Source: Flavobacterium sp. CYK-55 (GTDB lineage: Bacteria > Bacteroidota > Bacteroidia > Flavobacteriales > Flavobacteriaceae). From it: a stretch of DNA of 64,000 nt. The DNA is taken from assembly GCF_018413465.1 (NCBI RefSeq), contig NZ_JAHCDK010000014.1:1-64000 (forward strand), in the 5' to 3' direction. The notes below the pieces were generated by a model. That model saw only the letters and a list, made by a program, of their open reading frames with translations, was not told the origin of the DNA and made no database searches. Positions 36,407 through 43,826 of the stretch are shown here, in pieces (positions within the stretch are counted from its first letter, which is position 1; the number at the start of each line of letters is the position of its first letter). The translations under genes and the position numbers were made by a program.

Positions 36407-36549
36407 TACAACGTTGTAGTGACTATTAAGCTCCTACAACATTACTACATCATTTTTATTCTAAAAACAATTAAAATATTGTTTTTCAATAAATTAAAAT
36501 GTTAATTAAAAATTAAAAGCACATCCCGAAAACAAGAGTATGATGTAGT
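36407..36549. promoter_or_regulatory. Candidate operator cluster upstream of SusC
   Basis: Three related symmetric elements lie just upstream of the promoter-like 15-mer. TACAACGTTGTA (36407-36418) is a perfect palindrome. GTTGTAG (36413-36419) and CTACAAC (36434-36440) form an inverted repeat with a 14-nt spacer. ACTACATCA (36444-36452) has its exact reverse complement TGATGTAGT at 36541-36549. They could bind the LuxR-type regulator encoded next to them. The rest of 36450-36618 is AT-rich with nothing else evident. Confidence 0.5.
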
Positions 36550-36618
36550 GTTGATGAGCAAAGAATAGCTAAATTTTAAGGTCAAAATTTTAGTAACCCC
36601 GCAAAAAAAGACATCCAT

Positions 36619-39363
36619 TTATAAATTAATCATAAAGCGCGAAAGGTTTTCATCAACCGATAGATTGAGTTTCTTTCTGAGTCGATAGCGATGAAGCTCA
36701 ACCCCGCGATATGATATGTTCATCAGCGGAGCAATCTCTTTTGAAGACAGATTCATTTTTAAGTATATACACAATTTGATGTCTTTTGAGGTTAGACTCG
36801 GATACAACTGTGTAAGCTTTTGTGCAAAATCTTTATGACTTTGCAACAGATTCTTCTCAAAACTTTGCCATTCATTCTGATTTAAAGCATTAACGCGAAT
36901 AGCCTTTTTAATTTTGCTTTTGAGCTGATTGATATCGGTTTCTGAATCTAACACATACTCAATTCTGTCAATCATCTCAGATTGTTTGGCTATAGATAAT
37001 GATTTCCCGGCCAACTCAGAGGCTTTAGATTGCACCTGCATTTCGAGTATGTTTTTTTCGTACTCCTGCATTTTAAGATTGCTCTCGGCTATGAGTTCAA
37101 GCTCAAGTATTTGCTGTTGGTGTTTGAGTTCTTCTTCTTTAAGTTTGAGTTTTTCAATATACCTGATTTTATTCCAACGGTAATACAGATAAAAAACAGT
37201 CGAAACCATTAAAATATAAACCAAAATCATGAGTATCGAGAAATACCAAGGTCGGTCAACTCTAAACTCAAACTGCTTTAGTTCAACAAACTTTTCACCG
37301 TCATTGTAGTACACCTTGAGCAACTGATATCCGCTTCCGAGATTACTCAACGAAATCGCCCCGTTTTTGACAGGCCAGTAATGCTTTGCATCATTAAGGG
37401 TATAAAACAAGCCCAACCGATTATAGCCAAAATAAGGCGAAATCACATCAACTTCTAGGGTTTGGTTATGCTTTAACGAAACCTCGCCTGACAAAGCATT
37501 GCCGTTGTAAAATGCCTCAATTTGAACTTTCTGACTAGGCCTATGGGCATTGTTGGTTTTAAATGAAATAAAACCGTCGTCCAAATTCATCAGCAAAAGA
37601 TTATCATACTTAAAAACCTTAGAATCTTGGTTGATGATTTTGCCTTCGTAATACTTTTCTGGAATCAGCTCCCAAATATACCGATCGGCAGCTTGGTGAA
37701 TCTTATACAACAACTTGTCTTTTAATACAATAAAACTAGCCTGATCAATCGGAATCACCTCATCAATTCCCGAGAAATTTTCATTGAATATCTTGTTCTT
37801 TTCAAGTTGGTTGGCAATCGAATTATAGTGATACCAAACATTGTTGATATAAAAAAGAATCTCATTTTTAAAATTGATCATCTTTACCCCGTAATCGTTA
37901 TCCATACCGTTGGCTTGGGTAATATTTTCAACCTTTTCAGAAGTAAAATCAGGGCTAAAAGTAATTCGGTATAAACTTCGGTAGTTATCAACCGCCCACA
38001 ACTCGCCAGGCTTATTTTGCGCCAGGTTTTTGATGGGTTTGGTGAGCCCTCTGACAATTTTGTATTGGGCTAAATTCAGCGGAGCATCATAAACAACAAT
38101 ACCCGAGTAATTGGCCTGATAAAACTTATTGTCATAATCACTCTTTAAAAACTTCCAACCGCCACTCACATGGTTCTTCTTGACGAGGGTTCCGTTTTGA
38201 TACACAAAAGTTCCGTCATTGTGTCCGATAACATAACCTTGATCTGCTTTACTCACCTCCCAAACCTGACCTTGCGAGCTGGGCAAAAGTTCAACTTTTT
38301 TGTTTTGGTACTTAAAAGCACCGTGATTTGACCCCAGCAAATACCCCCCTGATATAGGCGCTAAACTATACACCGAGCCCAAAACGCCTGAATTGTCTGA
38401 AAAAATACTATACGGAGAATTAATCTCAATATGCGAAATTCCATTGTCCATACCCAACCAAATATCGCGTTCTAAATCAAAGGTTATTGACAGTACCGAA
38501 TTGTTTTTGAGCGAATTGCTTCGGTTTAGATTAAGATACGAACCATCGCGCATATCAACAATATATACCCCTTTAAAAGCAGTACCAATCACCAAACGGT
38601 TGGGGTCGGTAAATTTGGCCGTAATAATCAACTCATGCTTTAAGGTGGCATTTAATGGGTTCTGCCAAGGTACCAAACGCTGGTTCTGCTCTACAAAAAC
38701 ACCATTTTTTTGTGTGAATACAAAAGCCTGGCCACCTTGAACATCAATGCTGTGAATCACAGAGTTTTCAAGACCCGACCAGTTTTTCTTTTTCTCAAAT
38801 TTACCGTTGTCGTATGTGTATACACCATCGCGTATGGTTGCGGCAAACAAAGTGTCGCGCACCACAAAGCAATAAGACAATTGCATGGGCGCTCTAACCT
38901 TTTGGATTTTATTGTTTTGGTAAAAGTAAAGTTCGTTAAATGACTGAAAGACAATTTTATTTTTAAACTCAAAAATCTTCCAAATCTCTTCATTGATTGA
39001 TAAACCGGTGAATAGTTTTTTGTCTTTGGTTAGCGAACTGTACTGCATTTTTCCGGCTTTGCGCTGCCAATAACCAAACTCGTTGTACGAGCCGGTGTAA
39101 ACCTTATCGCGGTGTGCAAAAACCGATCGCAAGATTGTTTTATTGGGCAAGACATACTTTTCCCAACGCACCCCATTGTATCGCAATAAATAATGATTGT
39201 TGGCAAAATATAAGGCATGGTCATCGGCTTGAGTCATACTCCAGACTTGATTATCGCCATAGTAGTTTGATTTGCTGAAGTTCTCAACAAAGGGCAACAA
39301 TTCCTGAGCATTGACTAAGCTTGTCAACAAGCCAATCAAACCATAAAAAAATATCTTTTTCAC
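36619..39363 (-). CDS. Membrane-spanning propeller sensor with LuxR-type HTH, polysaccharide-locus regulator
   Basis: A 914-residue regulator. Order of parts: signal peptide (VKKIFFYGLIGLLTSLVNAQ), periplasmic seven-bladed two-component-regulator-propeller-like repeats (about 20-600), a Y_Y_Y-like Ig domain (about 610-720), one membrane helix (FSILMILVYILMVSTVF), a coiled coil (about 750-840), and a LuxR-type helix-turn-helix (LTSKDIKLCIYLKMNLSSKEIA, then VELHRYRLRKKL). No histidine kinase or receiver is present. The GTG at 39363 is chosen because a full promoter (TTG-N21-TACATTTG) lies at 39383-39414, so any start upstream would precede transcription. It is adjacent to SusC and is probably its activator. 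Confidence 0.88.
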   Translation of the reverse strand: MKKIFFYGLIGLLTSLVNAQELLPFVENFSKSNYYGDNQVWSMTQADDHALYFANNHYLLRYNGVRWEKYVLPNKTILRSVFAHRDKVYTGSYNEFGYWQRKAGKMQYSSLTKDKKLFTGLSINEEIWKIFEFKNKIVFQSFNELYFYQNNKIQKVRAPMQLSYCFVVRDTLFAATIRDGVYTYDNGKFEKKKNWSGLENSVIHSIDVQGGQAFVFTQKNGVFVEQNQRLVPWQNPLNATLKHELIITAKFTDPNRLVIGTAFKGVYIVDMRDGSYLNLNRSNSLKNNSVLSITFDLERDIWLGMDNGISHIEINSPYSIFSDNSGVLGSVYSLAPISGGYLLGSNHGAFKYQNKKVELLPSSQGQVWEVSKADQGYVIGHNDGTFVYQNGTLVKKNHVSGGWKFLKSDYDNKFYQANYSGIVVYDAPLNLAQYKIVRGLTKPIKNLAQNKPGELWAVDNYRSLYRITFSPDFTSEKVENITQANGMDNDYGVKMINFKNEILFYINNVWYHYNSIANQLEKNKIFNENFSGIDEVIPIDQASFIVLKDKLLYKIHQAADRYIWELIPEKYYEGKIINQDSKVFKYDNLLLMNLDDGFISFKTNNAHRPSQKVQIEAFYNGNALSGEVSLKHNQTLEVDVISPYFGYNRLGLFYTLNDAKHYWPVKNGAISLSNLGSGYQLLKVYYNDGEKFVELKQFEFRVDRPWYFSILMILVYILMVSTVFYLYYRWNKIRYIEKLKLKEEELKHQQQILELELIAESNLKMQEYEKNILEMQVQSKASELAGKSLSIAKQSEMIDRIEYVLDSETDINQLKSKIKKAIRVNALNQNEWQSFEKNLLQSHKDFAQKLTQLYPSLTSKDIKLCIYLKMNLSSKEIAPLMNISYRGVELHRYRLRKKLNLSVDENLSRFMINL

Positions 39364-39382
39364 ACCGAGCGCTTTTGCATCC

Positions 39383-39414
39383 CAAATGTAAAAAAGATAT
39401 TGAATTTTGTTCAA
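39383..39414 (-). promoter_or_regulatory. Promoter of the locus regulator
   Basis: On the minus strand TTG (39414-39412) and TACATTTG (39390-39383) are separated by 21 bp, matching the flavobacterial consensus TTG-N17-23-TAnnTTTG. It fixes the start codon of the regulator as the GTG at 39363. Confidence 0.75.
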
Positions 39415-39424
39415 TTATAAACAA

Positions 39425-40630
39425 CTATTTGCCTTCAACGTATGCTTGCAAATAAGCAAATCGCTCAGTAAGTCTTCCGTTTTCGGTTACCTTGGCACGC
39501 GCCAAAATACCGTCTTGATCACCGTTAAAAAAAGCCGGAATCACGTGTTGCATAAACATTTCACCAAAGCCTTCGCTGGCGTCTTTGGGCAATTCACACG
39601 GCAAATTGTCAATAGACATCACTATGATGGCACCCGGGTGCATATACGGAACCTCAGCATGCTCTGAGGGCAAATACCCAAAAAACGGTTCAGCTATAGT
39701 TGAAGCCTTTAAAGTACAGGCAATCGGGCCGTCATCTACATCACATGAGATGTCAGCCACAACTTTAATTTTATTGTTGGACGCATTGAGCATTTCACGG
39801 CTTAGAATTTCAGGACCATCAGCCCCAAAAAAATGTCCGGCCATAAAAATATCAGCCACTTGAGTAAAACGCTCAAAGTTTGAGGTGTAATCGGTTGGGT
39901 TTTTATAAAAATCTTGCTTTTGGGCAGGTGCGCCATCTTTGCGGCGGTAATAATCGGTAACATCAATTTGCGTGTATACCGGTTGTGCAAAGTTTTTGTT
40001 CAAGAAATCATCTACCGAAACCTGCTTGGCCTTCATGCCATCGAGTATTTCTTTAGCGCCATTAGCCACTTTACCATGACCGGTTAAAACAATTTTGATG
40101 GGCGGAAAAATCAATCGGCGCAAACGCTGTATTAGATCGTCTTTGCTCTGAAGGGTCTCTGCTTTTGGAAGATTAAAAAGTTCAAACTTGACTCCAAACG
40201 CGCGCAATCCGTTGTAGGCTCCAACAATTCCGGCATAGCGACCAAAACCAATCAAACGCTTAAATTGAGCGTCTACAATGGTTTCGTGGTCATACAAATC
40301 AATATTCTTCTCTAAAATAGACTGCAACAACTTGCGGTTGTGCGCTTGCTTTTTGATGGTATGCGAAAAGAAAAAGTACTTTTTATTCGGAATCAGTGCC
40401 TCAATAGGCACTTCTTTAACACCAAAAAGCACATCGCAATCGGTCATATCTTCAGTAACGAGTAACCCGGCTTGTTGGTACTGTTGATCAGTAAAAAAAC
40501 GAATGTCTGAACTTTCTACTTTAATTTGTGCTTCCGGATGTTCTTGCTGTAGGCGAGCCGCTTCTTCCGGGGTAAAAACAACCCGTCTATCGGGTGGTGT
40601 TTTTCTTTCTTTGATGATTCCGAATTTCAT
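39425..40630 (-). CDS. Saccharopine dehydrogenase/alanine dehydrogenase-like NAD(P)-dependent oxidoreductase
   Basis: The ATG at 40630 gives MKFGIIKERKTPPDRRV, the N-terminal signature of the AlaDH/PNT and lysine-forming saccharopine dehydrogenase fold. The 401-residue protein has HTIKKQAHNRKLL, a GRYAGIVGAYNGLRAFG helix, a Rossmann segment IKIVLTGHGKVANGAKEIL and the C-terminal SCDVDDGPIACTL. It resembles the lysine-oxoglutarate reductase/saccharopine dehydrogenase group more than alanine dehydrogenase. The substrate is uncertain. A well-spaced promoter lies upstream, and the gene is divergent from the beta-lactamase-like gene. Confidence 0.82.
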   Translation of the reverse strand: MKFGIIKERKTPPDRRVVFTPEEAARLQQEHPEAQIKVESSDIRFFTDQQYQQAGLLVTEDMTDCDVLFGVKEVPIEALIPNKKYFFFSHTIKKQAHNRKLLQSILEKNIDLYDHETIVDAQFKRLIGFGRYAGIVGAYNGLRAFGVKFELFNLPKAETLQSKDDLIQRLRRLIFPPIKIVLTGHGKVANGAKEILDGMKAKQVSVDDFLNKNFAQPVYTQIDVTDYYRRKDGAPAQKQDFYKNPTDYTSNFERFTQVADIFMAGHFFGADGPEILSREMLNASNNKIKVVADISCDVDDGPIACTLKASTIAEPFFGYLPSEHAEVPYMHPGAIIVMSIDNLPCELPKDASEGFGEMFMQHVIPAFFNGDQDGILARAKVTENGRLTERFAYLQAYVEGK

Positions 40631-40652
40631 TGTGGGCAAAATTTTTCAGCGC

Positions 40653-40683
40653 CAAATGTAAACCTTTACTACAACGTTTTCAA
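40653..40683 (-). promoter_or_regulatory. Promoter of the saccharopine dehydrogenase-like gene
   Basis: On the minus strand TTG (40683-40681), 20-bp spacer, TACATTTG (40660-40653), then the ATG at 40630. The spacer contains TACAACGTT (40670-40678), which also occurs in the palindrome upstream of SusC. Confidence 0.7.
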
Positions 40684-40800
40684 AAATATTTTACTAAAAA
40701 TTCAGCAATCAAAATCATTGGGCTGAAGCACAAAAAACATCGTTAATAAAATGTTTATAACCCATTTTTAAAGCCCTTAAATACCCTAGCTTTGTTTGTA

Positions 40801-40808
40801 TATATTTG
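40801..40808 (+). promoter_or_regulatory. Promoter -7 element of the beta-lactamase-like gene
   Basis: TATATTTG matches TAnnTTTG, with a TTA at 40777-40779 in the -33 position (21-bp spacing). It places the transcription start near 40815 and so supports the GTG start at 40832. Confidence 0.6.
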
Positions 40809-40831
40809 TCAAAACCACTAATAACCACCCT

Positions 40832-42022
40832 GTGAAACTCATTTTTCTCTATATAAAACTCTTTTTTGTCGGTGCCGTTTTTATGACTTGTTCACGTCAA
40901 GAACGATCTGATTCAAACACGCCGGAGCTCAGCCAGAGCGGTTTGCCAATGATGCGCTCATCAGCTGTGCGCTACGAAAGTTTAGACGAACACTATGTGC
41001 AAAGCAAGAAAAACTGTATAGAGCAATACTGCAACAAATTTTGGAGCAACCCCAACAACAACCTGAGTTTTTTGGTAGCCAAAGACGGGCAAATCATCTA
41101 TGAACGATACCAAGGCATGGGCTACCGCGAAAAAGACATTGCCATTACTTCAGAAACACCCCTGCATTTGGCCTCGGTAAGCAAAGTCTTAACGGCCACT
41201 GCCATCATGCTTTTGGTTGATTACGGCAAGCTGGATTTAGACCAAAAAGTCAATACGATTATTGATAACTTTCCGTATCCTGAGATTACCGTGCGTACTT
41301 TGCTCAACCACAGAAGCGGATTGCGCAACTATGCTTATTTTACCGAAGACAAAGGTGTTTGGGACCGCAAAAAAACCTTGACCAATCAGGACGTAGCCAA
41401 TTTACTGGCCGAAAAAAACATACAGTTAGACTTTCCGACCAACAAGCGTTTTGCCTATTGCAACACCAACTATGCTTTACTGGCTTTGATCATTGAAAAA
41501 ACATCGGGAGTTACCTATGCTCAGGCCATGCAAGAAATGATTTTCAAACCGCTGGGCATGAACCACACTTATGTTTTTGACTATGACAAAGACCGCGAAA
41601 CCGCTATTCCGTCATACAAAGGCAACAACATTCGTTTGGCTTATGACTACCTTGATGCGGTATACGGCGATAAAAACATTTACTCTACCCCACGCGATTT
41701 GCTCAAATTTGACCTAGCGCGCAATGCTCCAACCTTTTTAAGCGAAAAACTGCGCAACCAAATTTTTAAAGGCTATAGCTACGAAACCAAAGGCACCAAA
41801 AACTACGGTTTGGGCACCCGTATGATTGAGTGGGAAGGCGGTCAGAAATTCTTTTTTCACAACGGTTGGTGGCACGGAAACACCTCGTCTTACATTAGTT
41901 TGCTCAAAGAAAACGTAACCATCATTGCGCTGTCAAACAAGTACAACAAAAATGTATATACCGCCAAGAAAGTCGCTCCCGTTTTTGGCGATTATCCGTT
42001 TGATTTTGTGGATGAAGAGTAG
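40832..42022 (+). CDS. Serine beta-lactamase-like hydrolase, lipoprotein
   Basis: A class C beta-lactamase/penicillin-binding-like hydrolase (396 residues). The GTG start at 40832 gives a lipoprotein signal (VKLIFLYIKLFFVGAVFMTC). Catalytic motifs are SVSK (Ser115-Lys118), YCN in RFAYCNTNYA, and HNGWWHG near the C-terminus in the KTG position. Proteins of this type are usually esterases or D-Ala peptidases acting on cell-wall material, not antibiotic-resistance enzymes. It stands alone, divergent from the dehydrogenase gene. Confidence 0.88.
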   Translation: MKLIFLYIKLFFVGAVFMTCSRQERSDSNTPELSQSGLPMMRSSAVRYESLDEHYVQSKKNCIEQYCNKFWSNPNNNLSFLVAKDGQIIYERYQGMGYREKDIAITSETPLHLASVSKVLTATAIMLLVDYGKLDLDQKVNTIIDNFPYPEITVRTLLNHRSGLRNYAYFTEDKGVWDRKKTLTNQDVANLLAEKNIQLDFPTNKRFAYCNTNYALLALIIEKTSGVTYAQAMQEMIFKPLGMNHTYVFDYDKDRETAIPSYKGNNIRLAYDYLDAVYGDKNIYSTPRDLLKFDLARNAPTFLSEKLRNQIFKGYSYETKGTKNYGLGTRMIEWEGGQKFFFHNGWWHGNTSSYISLLKENVTIIALSNKYNKNVYTAKKVAPVFGDYPFDFVDEE

Positions 42023-42023
42023 A

Positions 42024-42107
42024 CACGGCTTTGCCCAAGAACACGCTGCGCTAGAGACACGGCTGCGCCTACAGACACGCTATACTACAGACCGCTGCGC
42101 TTTAAGA
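42024..42107. repeat. Dispersed GACACGGCTGCGCCT-type repeat, copy 1
   Basis: Short imperfect iterations of AGACACGGCT/ACGCTGCGCT immediately after the hydrolase stop. A shorter relative lies at 46791-46857. The words AGCGAAGCGGTC at the start of the window are similar to its reverse complement. Confidence 0.65.
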
Positions 42108-42118
42108 TTGAAGATGTT

Positions 42119-42500
42119 TTGTATGTTCTGATTGGGCTAACCGCTATTAAAGAACTTGAAGGGAATTCAAAAATTACATTAATGAGTATTAATGACCTAG
42201 TAGCCTATCTTATTGGTTGGAGCACATTGTTTCTGAAATGCAACGAACTCGAACAACTTGCTCAAAATTTTTACAAACAGTACAAAAAAGGACAATTTTA
42301 AGACACTCCGAAAAACTTGACCAAACGGCAACGGATATATTGGCACTCATAGAGCGTAAAAACAAACATGAAGCTATATGAATCTGCCCGGTATGAGACA
42401 ACAGGACATTAGACAAAATGATTCAAATAAATACATCTTCTCCTTACAAAAACGCGAAAGAAAAAATCTGAAAATGGATGAAACCAAAATCACTTGATTA
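42119..42500 (+). pseudogene. Degenerate ClbS/DfsB (DUF1706)-family gene
   Basis: Pieces of one protein family are readable in successive frames. First comes MSINDLVAYLIGWSTLFLK, joined directly to NELEQLAQNFYKQY, which lacks the usual segment between them. A frameshift near the T run at 42295-42299 leads to HSEKLDQTATDILALIERKN. A further shift and break lead to MIQINTSSPYKNAKEKI at 42418, followed by an in-frame TGA (42469-42471) and KWMKPKS before a final TAA. The block order matches ClbS/DfsB four-helix proteins. Internal deletion, frameshifts and a stop codon make function impossible. DNA from 42501 to 42840 shows no gene. Confidence 0.75.
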
Positions 42501-42867
42501 AACCAAATATCTTTCGGTTAACGCACCCCAACACGACAAATGTTTTGGGCAAGCCCCTATTCAGACCTTTGTGTTTTTTTAATTAGTTCTCCATAAAGTT
42601 ACTTAATATTATGGCACCCTGTGGTTAGGTAAAAAACAATACTTCTTGCAGAAGCTACTCATTTAACCAACTCCTTTGTTCCGGCAAACCTATCTCTACA
42701 CATTGTATTGAATAGACTTCACTGATTAACACAATATCGTTCAAGAATCAAGCTGTTTATGAAAAAAACTCCCGTTGTCTATAGTCCTATCAACCTTCTA
42801 AAACACTGACAACAAAAACGATCGAACAAAAAACAAAAAAGAGGAGATATAATAATTAAATTTTAAT

Positions 42868-42899
42868 TTGGATTTATTCTAAATAATAACATATATTTG
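42868..42899 (+). promoter_or_regulatory. Promoter of the haem-uptake operon
   Basis: TTG (42868-42870), 21-bp spacer, TATATTTG (42892-42899). Start of transcription would be near 42906, inside an inverted repeat. Between the boxes, TTATT (42874-42878) and AATAA (42885-42889) form another small inverted repeat. Confidence 0.75.
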
Positions 42900-42905
42900 C
42901 ATTGT

Positions 42906-42920
42906 TTAGAATTAGTCTAA
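42906..42920. promoter_or_regulatory. Fur/PerR-like 7-1-7 operator of the haem operon
   Basis: TTAGAATTAGTCTAA has two 7-bp arms (6 of 7 positions symmetric) around one central base, the geometry of Fur-family boxes. It overlaps the predicted transcription start, the usual place for repression by an iron-loaded regulator. Confidence 0.5.
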
Positions 42921-42935
42921 TTTAATATAAATTAC

Positions 42936-43826
42936 ATGAAGAACTCCTTACTTATGATTTTGTTGCTAAGCCTTACAGTGCAAGCACAAAATACCCAAGA
43001 CCAAAAAGCCATTAAATCTATGTGTGGTTGCTATGAAATCAAATTCAATTTTACAGAAACATTTAGCTACCCTCAAGACACTACTCATTACAAACCATCT
43101 GCGGTAAAACATGAAACCGCTTTAGAATGGGCAGAACTTATTGAAGACGAACCTTACCGAAAATCAATTCAGCACTTACTCATTGTGGGCAAAGGAATGA
43201 TTGTAAAACACTGGCGCGAAGATTGGCTGTTTGAGAACACAGCCTTTTATGAGTACAACGGATTCAATGATTGGAAATTCAAGACCAGAACAAAACAAAA
43301 CGTAAAAGGACAATGGACACAAAAAGTATATGAAGTAGACGACAAACCCCGATATGAAGGAACCGCAACATGGGTGCATACTGACGGAAGAACTTTTTGG
43401 CAAAATACTACCAATGCTCCGCTTCCGAGAAGAGAATATACTCAAAGAAGTGATTACAACATCACCAAAAGATTTAATGGATTAGAAATGGTTCAAAAGG
43501 GTTGGATACACAACCAAGACAACGACAAAATCATCCGAGACAAAAAAGGAAACGATGTGCTTTTGGCTCAAGAAAAAGGATACAACACTTATACAAAAGT
43601 AGACGATTTGAAATGTGAAGCAGCGCAAAAGTGGTGGAAAGAAAACCAAGATTTTTGGAAAAAAGTCCGCACCAAATGGAATGCTGAATTTGCCAAAAAC
43701 AAAGACCTTAAACTACTAGCAGAACTAGACGGAAAGCCTTTGCACATACATCTTCAAAAACTAGCATCAAACGCAAGCCAAGAACAAATCAACCAAGTCA
43801 TTGATCGCTTTATTGTTGCAGAATAA
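42936..43826 (+). CDS. DUF6607 family exported protein
   Basis: A 296-residue protein with signal peptide (about 1-18, ending VQAQ). The mature part begins KAIKSMCGCYEIKFNFTETF and contains YEYNGFNDWKFKTRTKQNVKGQWTQ. These are features of DUF6607 proteins, which recur next to TonB receptors and HmuY in Bacteroidota. The first gene of the haem-uptake operon; its stop overlaps the receptor start by one base (TAATG). Function unknown; a periplasmic or outer-membrane helper is inferred from position. Confidence 0.82.
   Translation: MKNSLLMILLLSLTVQAQNTQDQKAIKSMCGCYEIKFNFTETFSYPQDTTHYKPSAVKHETALEWAELIEDEPYRKSIQHLLIVGKGMIVKHWREDWLFENTAFYEYNGFNDWKFKTRTKQNVKGQWTQKVYEVDDKPRYEGTATWVHTDGRTFWQNTTNAPLPRREYTQRSDYNITKRFNGLEMVQKGWIHNQDNDKIIRDKKGNDVLLAQEKGYNTYTKVDDLKCEAAQKWWKENQDFWKKVRTKWNAEFAKNKDLKLLAELDGKPLHIHLQKLASNASQEQINQVIDRFIVAE

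Noticed and set aside
40832..42022. Calling the hydrolase a resistance beta-lactamase
   Set aside because: The motifs fit the broad class C-like hydrolase family, most of which are esterases or peptidases; nothing points to drug resistance.
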